A stretch of 64,000 nucleotides of DNA from Haloglomus salinum (GTDB taxonomy: Archaea; Halobacteriota; Halobacteria; Halobacteriales; Haloarculaceae). Positions 51,098 to 59,785 of this stretch are shown here, one piece after another. A program made the translations under genes and the position numbers. The stretch is from contig NZ_CP101153.1 of NCBI RefSeq assembly GCF_024298825.1, forward strand, positions 1,116,001-1,180,000, in the 5' to 3' direction. Under the pieces are notes generated by a model. That model did not search any database. It worked only from the letters and a program-made list of their open reading frames with translations, and was not told the origin of the DNA. The stretch's first letter is position 1. Every line of letters starts with the position of its first letter.

Positions 51098-51445
51098 CTA
51101 GTACACTCGCGTTCCCTCGGGCACCTCCCGCTCCGGTTGCAGGTGGACCACGTCGCCGTCCCCGTCGTCGACGCCGACCACGAGGCACTGCGACTCGAAC
51201 CCCGCGATGGTGACGGTGCCGAGGTTGACGACGGCGACGACCTGCCGGCCCTCCAGTTCGGCCTTCGTGTAGTTGTCCGTCAGTCCGGCGGCCGATTGGA
51301 GGATTTCGGAGCCGAAGTCCACCTCCAGTTTGTACACGTCCTTGCGCGCTTCCGGGAACGCCGCGACCGAACGGACGGTGCCGACGCGCATCTCCACGTC
51401 CTCCAGAAACGCCGTCGGGTCGATATCGGGTTCCTCGATACCCAT
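51098..51445 (-). CDS. CsaA-like tRNA-binding domain protein
   Basis: A 115-residue single-domain protein of the EMAP/MetRS-C OB-fold family. It has DVEMRVGTVRSVAAFPEAR, KLEVDFGS, then VVAVVNLGTVTIAGFESQC, and the usual C-terminal VPEGTRVY. CsaA-like proteins bind tRNA or act as chaperones for exported proteins. ATG 51445 gives the standard N-terminus; a start at 51478 adds eleven residues that are not conserved. It is divergent from dnaG with a 240-bp spacer. Confidence 0.88.
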   Translation of the reverse strand: MGIEEPDIDPTAFLEDVEMRVGTVRSVAAFPEARKDVYKLEVDFGSEILQSAAGLTDNYTKAELEGRQVVAVVNLGTVTIAGFESQCLVVGVDDGDGDVVHLQPEREVPEGTRVY

Positions 51446-51584
51446 ACTGCGGGCGTCACGGAGCGACACAAAGAGCATTCGGGCAACGGCAGGTTCCAAC
51501 GAGCACGGGCCTGCGAACCGCTTCTCGTGGCGTCGGCATCGTGCCGACCCTTTTAACCGTCGAGTGCGTGACGAACAGTTGCAC

Positions 51585-51684
51585 ATGGGGCCACTCATGG
51601 GCGCATCACCATCACGCGGTTCACCATCACGCGGTTCACCATCACGCGGTTCACCAACCAGCCCCACGCCGGGGCAGTTCGCAC
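51585..51684 (+). promoter_or_regulatory. dnaG leader with tandem repeats and an upstream frame
   Basis: A TATA-like ttttaac (about 51551-51557) predicts transcription at about 51580-51585. The first ATG then lies at 51585, in a different frame from dnaG, and this frame runs on into the dnaG gene. The leader holds a 15-bp unit (atcacgcggttcacc) repeated about three times at 51608-51655. In the upstream frame each unit encodes SPSRG. Whether the upstream frame is translated is unknown. Confidence 0.5.
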
Positions 51685-53160
51685 ATGCCGGATACAGCCA
51701 AATACCTCATCCACGCACGCATCAGCGCCGACGGAGTGGTCGAACGGAACGACGTCGTCGGGGCGGTCTTCGGACAGACCGAGGGCCTCCTGGGCGACGA
51801 CCTCGATTTACGGGACCTCCAGGAGTCCTCGAAGGTCGGCCGCATCGACGTCGAGATCGACTCCGAGGGCGGCCAGTCCTTCGGCCACCTGACCATCGCC
51901 ACCAGCCTCGACAAGGTCGAGACGGCCATCCTCGCCGCGGGGCTGGAAACCATCGACCGGGTCGGCCCCTGCCGGGCTGACCTCGAGGTCACCAGTATCG
52001 AGGATGTCCGAGCCGCCAAGCGCCGCGAGGTGGTCGACCGGGCCAAGGAGCTGCTCGGCGAGGCGTTCGAGGGCGCGATGATGTCCTCGGAGGAACTCGT
52101 AGAGGAGGTCCGGCGCTCCATCCGCGTCGAGGACATGGCCGAGTACGAGGGCTACCCCGCCGGCCCCAACGTCGGCGACAGCGACGCCGTCATCGTCGTC
52201 GAGGGGCGCGCGGACGTGACCCAGCTGCTGGGCTACGGCATCAAGAACGCCGTCGCCGTCGAGGGGACGAACGTCCCCGAGGAGGTGGCCGACCTGACCC
52301 GACACAAGACCGTCACGGCCTTCCTCGACGGCGATCGCGGTGGCGACCTCATCCTGAAGGAACTGGTCCAGGTTGGCGAGGTCGACTACGTCGCGTTCGC
52401 CCCCGAGGGCCAGTCCGTCGAGGACCTCTCGCGCCACGAGGTGATGGCTGCGCTCCGTGACAAGGTCCCGTACGAGACCATCGCCGACCGCGAGGCCGGC
52501 GCGCACGAGGTCGCCGCCACCGACGGATCGAGCCGGCCCGCCCCCGACAGCGAGGACGCCACCGCCGGGACGACAGCCGCCACGGAGACGCCACCGACAG
52601 CCCCGTCCACGCCGGACGAGTCGATTCCGGAGGCGCCCGCGGACCTCGAGACCGGGCCGCCCGCAAACGAGTGTGCGGCCCCCGAGGCCGACCAGCCACT
52701 CGTCGACGAGCCGGACACGGACGGGGCAGGTGTCGCCGATGCGGAGGCAGAGGGAACGGCGACCGACGAGGAAGCGGTCGGCGAGAGCGCGGCCGACACC
52801 GAGGCAGCGGTCGACGACGACACGGAGGCCGAGAGCGAGGAGCATGAACCCGACGAACCGGAGACCCTCCGGGGGCACGTCCGCGCCACTGTCGGTACCG
52901 GGGAGGTCCGGCTGCTCGACGGCGAGATGGCGGCGCTCGCGGTCGCCCCCGTCGACGAGGCGTTCGGCCGCGTGGAGGACGCCGACCCGGTTCCGACGGC
53001 CGTCGTCCTCGACGGCGAACTGAGCCAGCGACTCCTCGACGTCTGTGCCCAGCGTGGTGTCGACCAGATCGTCGCGTCCTCGCTCGGCGAGCTCGTCAAG
53101 CGACCGACCGGCGTCCGCATCCGCACCACCGACGACCTACTCGAGGTCGCGGACCAGTAA
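51685..53160 (+). CDS. dnaG: DNA primase DnaG (archaeal type)
   Basis: A 491-residue archaeal DnaG with a TOPRIM domain: VIVVEGRADV with Glu173, then FLDGDRGG with Asp215 and Asp217, the metal ligands. Archaeal DnaG binds the exosome and is linked to RNA turnover, though some have primase activity. The N-terminal domain (KYLIHARISADGVVE, about residues 6-20) is typical. Residues about 275-390 form a long acidic low-complexity linker, longer than usual. The C-terminal domain (about 390-491) ends KRPTGVRIRTTDDLLEVADQ. ATG 51685 is well supported by the family start MPDTAKYLIHARI. Confidence 0.93.
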   Translation: MPDTAKYLIHARISADGVVERNDVVGAVFGQTEGLLGDDLDLRDLQESSKVGRIDVEIDSEGGQSFGHLTIATSLDKVETAILAAGLETIDRVGPCRADLEVTSIEDVRAAKRREVVDRAKELLGEAFEGAMMSSEELVEEVRRSIRVEDMAEYEGYPAGPNVGDSDAVIVVEGRADVTQLLGYGIKNAVAVEGTNVPEEVADLTRHKTVTAFLDGDRGGDLILKELVQVGEVDYVAFAPEGQSVEDLSRHEVMAALRDKVPYETIADREAGAHEVAATDGSSRPAPDSEDATAGTTAATETPPTAPSTPDESIPEAPADLETGPPANECAAPEADQPLVDEPDTDGAGVADAEAEGTATDEEAVGESAADTEAAVDDDTEAESEEHEPDEPETLRGHVRATVGTGEVRLLDGEMAALAVAPVDEAFGRVEDADPVPTAVVLDGELSQRLLDVCAQRGVDQIVASSLGELVKRPTGVRIRTTDDLLEVADQ

Positions 53161-53643
53161 CACGCCGTCGGCCGGGTCGGGACCGTCGGCATCCTCGTCC
53201 CCGTAGTACCCCGGCAGTTCCTCGACCTCGCGGAAGCCCAGCGACGCGTAGAACGACCGCGCGGCCTCGTTGTCGGCCCGGGTGGTGAGCCGCAGTTGCT
53301 CGCGGTCCGGGTACCGGGCGGCCACCGCGGCCAGCAGCCGGGCACCATGGCCCCGGCGCCGGTGGCCCGGGGAAACGGCCAGCTCGGCCACGTACACGGA
53401 GTCCCCGTCGGCCGTGAACAGCGCGTAGCCGACCGGGTCCGGGGCAGCGACGCCGCCGCCGGACGCGACCGGGCCGTCGACCGCGACCAGCGCGAGTCTC
53501 GCGCGGACGGCGCTCCGCAGTAACGTCCGCTGGGGGTCGGGAAACGCCGCTGCCTGGATAGCCAGCAGTCGCGAGCGGTCGTCGTCCCGGGCGGCGCGGA
53601 CCGTCGGGGCCGCCGGCACGGGGCCGTCGGGGCCGTCACTCAT
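53137..53643 (-). CDS. GNAT family N-acetyltransferase
   Basis: A 168-residue GNAT protein of the RimI type. It has the acetyl-CoA motif VSPGHRRRGHGARLLAAV and the C-terminal NEAARSFYASLGF. The protein may acetylate N-termini or small amines. The stop overlaps the dnaG end by 24 bp on the opposite strand. The start overlaps the DUF92 stop in an ATGA, so the two are co-translated. Confidence 0.88.
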   Translation of the reverse strand: MSDGPDGPVPAAPTVRAARDDDRSRLLAIQAAAFPDPQRTLLRSAVRARLALVAVDGPVASGGGVAAPDPVGYALFTADGDSVYVAELAVSPGHRRRGHGARLLAAVAARYPDREQLRLTTRADNEAARSFYASLGFREVEELPGYYGDEDADGPDPADGVLLVRDLE

Positions 53644-54983
53644 GCCAGACCCAGCGCGAGCGCGAGCGCCGCGCTGACGATGGCGCCGGCGAGCGTGGCG
53701 AGCAGGTTGACCCCCTGGTTGCCCAGCACCGGCCCCTCCAGCGTGGCGCCGAGCAGGCTGTCGGCGAGCGTGCCGGCGAACCCGCCCACGACGACGAGAC
53801 CGGTCGCGACCGGACCGAGGTCGAAGAAGACCGCGGCGATGCCCGCGATGATGCCGGCCCCGGCGAGCCCCGCGACCTGGCCCTGCCAGGTGACCGCGCC
53901 GTCGGTGCCGGGCTCGACGCGTTCGAGCGTCGTGACCAGCCGCGGCCCGTCGAACAGGCCACCGATCTCGCTCGAGAGGGTGTCGGCCATCGCGGTGGCG
54001 ACGCTCCCGGCGAACGCGTACCGGAACAGTTCGGGCGGCATCCCCACCCGCGCGGAGGCCGCGAACAGGACCACGGCGACCAGCGCGACCGCCGAGTTGG
54101 CGAGGACGTTCCCGCCACCGCGGGCGCCCTCGTTGTCCTCGGCGATGCCGCGTGCGGCCTTCTCCTCGTAGCGGAACTTCGAGGAGAGCCCACCGAGCCC
54201 GAAGAAGGTTATCAGGAGCGCGAACCAGCCGTAGCCGCCGAGCACGATGGCCAGCAGCGCGAGCAGCACGCCCGTCAGCATCCCGGTGAGCGAGGCGGTT
54301 CCGAGCGCGAACGCGACGTAGCCCAGCAGCGCCGAGACGCCGATACCGACACCGACGCGTATCGTGGGTGCGGCGATACCGAGTTCGAGAAAGCCCCACA
54401 GCAACAGCGCCACGGAGACGAGGACGAGCGGGTCGTCGCGCTCGAACAGCGCGGCCCGCAGGAGCGCCGCCGCGAGCGCGGCGACCGCCGCGAGGAACGC
54501 CACGAGTGGGAGTGCGAGCCGTCCGCCGGCGATCTCCCCCACGGCGAGGAAGGCCGCCACCGCGGCCACCAGCCCACCGAGGGTGAAGCCCGTCGTCACG
54601 GCGAACGGGTCGGTCGTCCGGAGCCGGACGAGTTCGGCGGTCACGTTCCCGACGACCAGGGCGGCCACGCTGCCGACGAACGCCGTCGGCGGGAGGCCGA
54701 ACTGCCGGAGCGGGACGAGCAGCGCGAGGCCCGCGCAGGCGAAGGCGAAGGCCGCGAGGCCGAACAGCCGCCCCTCCTCGTAGTCGCCCGGGCGCGCCAG
54801 CAGGTCGAACAGCGGCCCCTCGTCGACGACGTACAGCGCGGCCAGCCCGACCGCGACGAAGGGGAGTGCCGCAGCACCGGCGGTGGTCAGGGGGTCGAGC
54901 CCCCGTCCGGCGAGCACCGGTACCACCAGCGCCAGCGAGCCGACGAGGGCATACGCCCCCGCCCGCCGCACGTTCCCCGTCAC
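53640..54983 (-). CDS. DUF92 family integral membrane protein (VTE6-like)
   Basis: A 447-residue protein with about twelve helices, longer than the bacterial DUF92 average because of an N-terminal helical extension. It has FFGLGGLSSKFRYEEK, then ADTLSSEIG, which is the conserved motif of this family, and GNQGVNLLAT near the end. Plant relative VTE6 is a phytyl-phosphate kinase, and archaeal members may act on isoprenoid phosphates. The predicted mRNA is leaderless: GTTAAGTG on the minus strand lies about 27 bp before the ATG. Confidence 0.85.
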   Translation of the reverse strand: MTGNVRRAGAYALVGSLALVVPVLAGRGLDPLTTAGAAALPFVAVGLAALYVVDEGPLFDLLARPGDYEEGRLFGLAAFAFACAGLALLVPLRQFGLPPTAFVGSVAALVVGNVTAELVRLRTTDPFAVTTGFTLGGLVAAVAAFLAVGEIAGGRLALPLVAFLAAVAALAAALLRAALFERDDPLVLVSVALLLWGFLELGIAAPTIRVGVGIGVSALLGYVAFALGTASLTGMLTGVLLALLAIVLGGYGWFALLITFFGLGGLSSKFRYEEKAARGIAEDNEGARGGGNVLANSAVALVAVVLFAASARVGMPPELFRYAFAGSVATAMADTLSSEIGGLFDGPRLVTTLERVEPGTDGAVTWQGQVAGLAGAGIIAGIAAVFFDLGPVATGLVVVGGFAGTLADSLLGATLEGPVLGNQGVNLLATLAGAIVSAALALALGLA

Positions 54984-55151
54984 GACCCGCCCGTTCCCGC
55001 GACGCGCACTTAACGCTCCCGAACAGGCTGGTCCATCGGACCGGCTTTCGAAGGCGATGGTGCTCCGGACTACCTTACAACAGGCTGGTCCTCTCGACCA
55101 CCTCGCGAAGCGGTCGTCCGTCGGCCGGTGGCTGGCGGCCCCGATACCCGG
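54984..55151. repeat. Spacer with a 13-bp direct repeat and a hairpin
   Basis: AACAGGCTGGTCC occurs at 55022 and 55079, with weaker similarity running for about 40 bp after each copy. The first copy forms a hairpin, GCTGGTCC-ATC-GGACCGGC (55027-55045), just upstream of the DUF92 TATA element. It could be a regulator site or the end of the histidine-kinase transcript. Confidence 0.45.
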
Positions 55152-57719
55152 CTACTCGGCGATGAACGTGACGCCGGTGATCTCGAACCGGGCGCCACCC
55201 TCGGTGCCCTCGGAGACGCGGATGTCCCAGCCGTGGGCGTCGGCCACCTGCTTGACGATGGTGAGCCCGAATCCGGTTCCCTCCTGGCCGGTTGAGTAGC
55301 CGGCGGCGAACACGTCATCGCGCGACGACGCCGGGATACCGGGACCGTCGTCCTCGACGTAGAAGCCGTCGTCCAGCGCACCGACGGCGACGGTCACGTC
55401 GTCACCACCGTGTTCGAGCGCGTTCCGCAGCAGGTTCTCCAGGAGCTGCCGGAGGCGGTCGCGGTCGGCCTCGATGGTGGCTCCGGCGAGGTTCTCGTCG
55501 GCGAAGCGAAGCTCGGCCCGGTCCGCCTCGTCCGCCACCAGCTCCCACGCGGCGTTGGCGGCGTCCTGGACCGCGACGGCGTCCATCGACCCGACCTCCC
55601 GCCCCTTGCGGGCCAGCCAGAGCACGTCCTCGATGATGCGCCCCATCCGGTCGACCGCGGTGTCGATGGCGTCCAGATGCTCGCTGTCGCACTCCTCCCG
55701 TGCCATCTCCAGCCGCCCCTCGACGACGTTCAGGGGGGTCCGGAGGTCGTGGCTGACGACGCCGGCGAACTCGTCGAGCCGGTCGCGTTCCCGCTGGACG
55801 GCCTGCTCGCGCTCGACCCGCTCGGTGATATCCCGGCTGTTCGTCACGATGCCCTCGATGGCGTCGTGGTCGAGCTGGTTCGTGCCGTGGACCTCGAGCC
55901 AGCGCCACTCGTCGGCGGCCGTCCGGAACCGGCACTCGACGGTGACCGTGGCGTCGGGGGCGGAGACGAGGTCAGCGAACGCCTCGCGCATCTGTGGCAC
56001 GTCGTCGGGGTGGACGAGGTCGAACCCGTCCTGGCCGACCAGCTCCGACTGCTCGTAGCCAAGGACCCGCTCGACGGCGGGGCTCTGGTACTCTATCACC
56101 CCGGACTCGTCGAGCACGGTGATGATGTCGGTCGACTCCTTGAGGTACGCGCCGTACTGCTCCAGTTCGCGCTCCCGCTGTTTCCGTTCGGTGACATCAC
56201 GGTCCGAGATGAGGAGGGAGACGACATCCCCGTCGTCGTTCGTGACCGGTCTGAACACGCCCTCTATCGTGTAGGGCTCGCCGTCGGGCCGCAGGAGGTC
56301 GGCCTCGAACTCGACGTACTCGCCCCGCAGTGCGCGGTCGATCCACTCCCGGACCTCCTCCTGGACGGACGCCGAATGGGCGAACCACGGCGTCTCCCAG
56401 AACGGGGTGCCCACGAGCTCGTCGGACGTGACATCGACGTACTCCATCGCGGTTCGGTTGATATCGAGCACGGTCCCGTCCGTGTCGAGCAGCCCGACGA
56501 GGATGTTCGGGTCGTCGAAGACCGCCTGATAGCGGCGTTCAGTCCGGCTGAGCTCGCGCTCGCGCTCCTTGCGGTCGGTGATGTCCTGCTGGAACCCGAC
56601 GTAGTTCACGACCGTCCCGTCCTCGTCACGCACGGGGGCGATGGAGACGCGGTTCCAGAACTCCGTCCCGTCCTTCCGGTAGTTCCGGAGTTCGACCGTC
56701 ACGCGGCGTTCCTCGTCGATCGCCTCCCGCATCGCGGCGACCGGCTCGGGGTCGGTGTGCTCCCCCTGGAGGAGCCGACAGTTCCGCCCGCGGACATCCG
56801 CCTCGGAGTACCCCGTCAGCTCCCGGAACCGGTCGTTCGCGTAGATGAGCGGGTTGTCCTCCCGCGAGGGGTCGGAGATGGTGATGCCGACCGGCGCCTC
56901 GTCCATCGCCCGCTCGTTCCGGTGGAGTTCCTCCTGGCGCTCCGTGCTGTCGGTGATGTCGCGGGCGACGCCGACGACTCCCTCGACGGCGCCGTCGACC
57001 AGCAGCGGGGTCAGCTGGTACTCAAGCACGGCGTACCCGTGTCCGGGGACCTCCGCCTCGACCTCGCCGGAGAGCTGCTCGCGCCGCCCGTCGAGGAGCG
57101 CCCGATACGGGTCGTCGTCGCCCCGTTCCCGGACCGATGGGATGAGGTTGCTCGACTCCCCTTCGAGCGCCTCCCGGGTCGTGTCGTACCAGTCCGCCAG
57201 GTACTCGTTCACCACCACGAACCGGCCGTCCGCGTCGTAGATGCAGGCGGCCTCCTCCATCGAGTTGATCATGTGCTCGTACCGGCGCAGGTCACGGTTC
57301 CGCGCGGCGAGCGCCCGCCGTGACCGGTACGACTCGACGGCGTTGGTAATCCGGTTGGCGAGAACAGTGTACTGGTCGGTGCCGCTCCCCTTCTGGAGGT
57401 AGTCGGTGACGCCCGCCGAGATGGCCGCGGATGCGACCTCCTCGCTCCCCTTCCCGGTGTAGAGGATGAACGGGAGGTCGGGGAACTCCTCGCGGACCGC
57501 CTCGAGGAACGCGATGCCGTTCCGGCCGGGCATGTCGTAGTCCGAGACGATACACTCGATGTCGTGGGCGGCCAGCGTGTCGAGCCCCTCGTCGGCACTC
57601 GTCGCGGTCCGGACCGTGAGCCGTTCGTCCTCGCGTTCGAGATACGTCGCGACCAGTTCGGCCAGGTCCGGCTCGTCGTCGACGTGGAGGACGTGAACCG
57701 TATCGTCGATAGCGCTCAT
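55152..57719 (-). CDS. Hybrid histidine kinase: receiver, several PAS domains, HisKA, HATPase
   Basis: An 855-residue soluble sensor kinase. The N-terminal receiver (1-125) has phosphoacceptor Asp60 in CIVSDYDMPGRNG. Then come PAS/PAC domains at about 145-260, 265-390, 395-510 and 515-640; the second has the pattern YSEADVRGRNCRLLQGEHTD, as in LOV domains, whose NCRxLQ motif carries the flavin-binding cysteine. The kinase core has His657 in VSHDLRTPLN and the ATP-binding lid with DDGPGIP. There are no membrane helices. A blue-light or redox sensor role is possible. A shared TATA region links it to the divergent UPP-synthase-like gene. Confidence 0.9.
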   Translation of the reverse strand: MSAIDDTVHVLHVDDEPDLAELVATYLEREDERLTVRTATSADEGLDTLAAHDIECIVSDYDMPGRNGIAFLEAVREEFPDLPFILYTGKGSEEVASAAISAGVTDYLQKGSGTDQYTVLANRITNAVESYRSRRALAARNRDLRRYEHMINSMEEAACIYDADGRFVVVNEYLADWYDTTREALEGESSNLIPSVRERGDDDPYRALLDGRREQLSGEVEAEVPGHGYAVLEYQLTPLLVDGAVEGVVGVARDITDSTERQEELHRNERAMDEAPVGITISDPSREDNPLIYANDRFRELTGYSEADVRGRNCRLLQGEHTDPEPVAAMREAIDEERRVTVELRNYRKDGTEFWNRVSIAPVRDEDGTVVNYVGFQQDITDRKERERELSRTERRYQAVFDDPNILVGLLDTDGTVLDINRTAMEYVDVTSDELVGTPFWETPWFAHSASVQEEVREWIDRALRGEYVEFEADLLRPDGEPYTIEGVFRPVTNDDGDVVSLLISDRDVTERKQRERELEQYGAYLKESTDIITVLDESGVIEYQSPAVERVLGYEQSELVGQDGFDLVHPDDVPQMREAFADLVSAPDATVTVECRFRTAADEWRWLEVHGTNQLDHDAIEGIVTNSRDITERVEREQAVQRERDRLDEFAGVVSHDLRTPLNVVEGRLEMAREECDSEHLDAIDTAVDRMGRIIEDVLWLARKGREVGSMDAVAVQDAANAAWELVADEADRAELRFADENLAGATIEADRDRLRQLLENLLRNALEHGGDDVTVAVGALDDGFYVEDDGPGIPASSRDDVFAAGYSTGQEGTGFGLTIVKQVADAHGWDIRVSEGTEGGARFEITGVTFIAE

Positions 57720-57831
57720 TCGGATACTCGGAAACTGATCGATATCAGTGTCGCTGACTCATAAGTGGTGGCCCGTAATCGAGGGACTGACCGCCGATGC
57801 CCCACGCCCGCATCCATCTCCTGTGCGAGGG

Positions 57832-58515
57832 ATGGTGGAGCTACCCGACCGTGCCACACCAATCCGGAAGCACACGGTTTACGGCTGGGGGTGGTCATCC
57901 CCGGGCGTGGGCATCTACGACCGGTATCTCGAGGCACGCATCCGCACCAGCGACGCCGACCGGCCCGACCACGTCGCGCTCGTCATCACGGAGCGGGACC
58001 TCCTGGAGCCGGGCGCCTACGAGACGCTCGCGGACTTCTTCGGCTGGGCGTTCGACCTCGGCGCCGAACGCGTCACCGTCTACGTGAGCGTCATCGACGA
58101 GGACGCCGTCCCGACGCTGCGCCGGGCGTTCGACGAGGTCGAGGCGCCCCGCGAGGTCGCGGTCCGGGGCCCGGGCGACGAGGAGCGCGCCGACACACCC
58201 ATCCGCGTCTCGATGGGGCTGGGCGGCCGCGACGAGTTCGCCGCCGCCGTCCGGGGGGTCGCCGAGGAGGTGCAGGCGGGCGACCTCGACCCCGAGGACA
58301 TCACCGAGAGCGACATCGAGGACCGACTCGTCTTCCCCGAACCGCCGGATATCGTCCTGAAGACCGGCGCAGAGCGCCTCTCCGATTTCATGATCTGGCA
58401 GTCCGTCTACTCGGAACTCTACTTCACGGACGTCAACTGGCGGGACTTCCGCTACCGCGACTACCTCCGGGCAGTCCGGGATTTCCAGGAGCGTCAGCGG
58501 CGGTTCGGCCGGTAG
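57832..58515 (+). CDS. UPP synthase family paralogue without the catalytic motif
   Basis: A 227-residue protein. The C-terminal half is clear UPP synthase: LKTGAERLSDFMIWQSVYSE, then LYFTDVNWRDF and YLRAVRDFQERQRRFGR. The N-terminal half differs. Where active enzymes have HVAIIMDGNRRWA, with the essential Asp, this has HVALVITERDLLEPG, so the catalytic Asp and the GNRRWA loop are missing. It may be a regulatory partner of a true cis-prenyltransferase, like NgBR/Nus1 in eukaryotes, which also lacks activity. That is an inference. ATG 57832 is the best start. Confidence 0.78.
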   Translation: MVELPDRATPIRKHTVYGWGWSSPGVGIYDRYLEARIRTSDADRPDHVALVITERDLLEPGAYETLADFFGWAFDLGAERVTVYVSVIDEDAVPTLRRAFDEVEAPREVAVRGPGDEERADTPIRVSMGLGGRDEFAAAVRGVAEEVQAGDLDPEDITESDIEDRLVFPEPPDIVLKTGAERLSDFMIWQSVYSELYFTDVNWRDFRYRDYLRAVRDFQERQRRFGR

Positions 58516-58620
58516 GCCGAACGCCGTCGCGAGCGCCAGCGAAGCGACGGACGTTCGGGCGCTGGTCCGGAGCTCGCCCCGCGCCACAACCGTTTCCCGG
58601 GCGCGCCGCCACGCCACCGT

Positions 58621-58947
58621 ATGACCGAGTTCGACCCCGAGAAGTTCGAGGCCAAGTACGTCCACTATTTCGAGGAACTGGAGTCGGCGTACACAGCCGC
58701 GTATCAGGACCTGCACGGCGAGGTCGACTCCGCCGTACTGCGCCCCATCGACCGGCGAGTGCTGTCGGGGAGCGAGCCGTTCTACGAGGGCGACGGCGAG
58801 TTCCGCGTCGAGTTGCCCGACGAACCGTACGAGCGGGCGGGCCAGCCGGGCGACCGGGAGCGGTTCGAGGCTGTGCTCGACGACCTGGTCGCTGCCATCG
58901 AGCGCGAACTCCGCGCGGAGTTCGGGTTCGCGGACGGGTCGGAGTAG
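58621..58947 (+). CDS. DUF5783 family protein
   Basis: A 108-residue acidic soluble protein. It begins MTEFDPEKFEAKYVHYFEEL, a helical start that I recall from the haloarchaeal DUF5783 family, and continues with DSAVLRPIDRRVLSGSEPFY and a C-terminal helix. It has no known activity. It lies 100 bp after the UPP-synthase-like gene and is probably co-transcribed. The family name is from memory. Confidence 0.75.
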   Translation: MTEFDPEKFEAKYVHYFEELESAYTAAYQDLHGEVDSAVLRPIDRRVLSGSEPFYEGDGEFRVELPDEPYERAGQPGDRERFEAVLDDLVAAIERELRAEFGFADGSE

Positions 58948-58966
58948 TCCGGACGGGCGGCAGCGT

Positions 58967-59785
58967 TCACCCGATGTCGGCGGTCCCGAACCGACGGGCC
59001 CCGACCAGCAGGCCGACGGCAGCCAGCGCCAGCAGGACCAGCGCCGAGACGGCCGCCGGGCCGGCACCGGCCTCGGCGGACATCGGCGTCGAGGCGGCCA
59101 CGAGCCAGCGACTCACCACGCTCAGCGCCAGCGTCGGGTTGAGCGCCGGGACGTAGGCGGACAGCGCAGAGGGCAGGACCGCCCGGAGTCCAGGTTCCAG
59201 CACCGCCTTCCAGACCGGCGCGTTCCACGCCAGGACGACGTACGTCCCGGCGATGGCGGCCAGCGCGCGGTACTGGGAGGCGAACGCCGCCGACAGCCCG
59301 ACCGCGAACGTGGTCCAGGCGGCGCCGTACAGCAGCACCCACCCACCGACCAGCAGGAACGGGACGACGGCCAGGCGCTCGTTGACGGCGAGCATCCCGG
59401 CCATGACGACCAGCAGTGTGGCGAAGACGGCGACGAGGAGCGCGACACGGGCCAGCAGTTTCCCCAGGAGCACGTCACGGCGGGTGCCCGAGAGCCCGAG
59501 CAGCAGCCGGATGGAGCCGGACTCGCGCTCGGCGGCGACGGCACCGTACGCCAGCGCAGCCACCACCAGGAACAGGTACGTCGACAGGTAGCCCGGGACG
59601 AGCAGGACGCCCTCGACGGCCGGTGGCGGCCCGCCCTCGACTGCGCGGAGCGCCCCCGTCCGGCTCCAGAAGGTGGGAAGCACGAGCAGCGCCACCAGGA
59701 CGAGCGCACCCCACACCAGCCGGCTCCGCCGCGCGTGGCGGAGGTCCTCGCGGGTGACGGTCGGCACGCGCGTGGTCGCCGTCAT
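58967..59785 (-). CDS. ABC transporter permease (ABC-2 type)
   Basis: A 272-residue membrane protein with six or seven helices, preceded by a short cytoplasmic start (TREDLRHARRSRLVWG) that is typical of ABC-2 permeases. A short loop contains GTRRDVLLGKLLARV, the coupling region for the ATPase, near residues 105-119. It probably exports a lipid, drug or polysaccharide; the substrate is unknown. It overlaps the ATPase gene by 4 bp (ATGA). Confidence 0.85.
   Translation of the reverse strand: MTATTRVPTVTREDLRHARRSRLVWGALVLVALLVLPTFWSRTGALRAVEGGPPPAVEGVLLVPGYLSTYLFLVVAALAYGAVAAERESGSIRLLLGLSGTRRDVLLGKLLARVALLVAVFATLLVVMAGMLAVNERLAVVPFLLVGGWVLLYGAAWTTFAVGLSAAFASQYRALAAIAGTYVVLAWNAPVWKAVLEPGLRAVLPSALSAYVPALNPTLALSVVSRWLVAASTPMSAEAGAGPAAVSALVLLALAAVGLLVGARRFGTADIG

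Noticed and set aside
51608-51655. Possible short CRISPR array
   Set aside because: The unit is 15 bp and directly tandem without spacers, so it is an ordinary tandem repeat.
53137-54399. A GNAT fused to a long Arg-rich N-terminus
   Set aside because: The added part is the shifted frame of the DUF92 gene. The GNAT has a proper start at 53643 that overlaps the DUF92 stop.
55410-57323. A 637-codon open frame on the plus strand
   Set aside because: Antisense of the histidine kinase. The composition is biased and no motif is seen.
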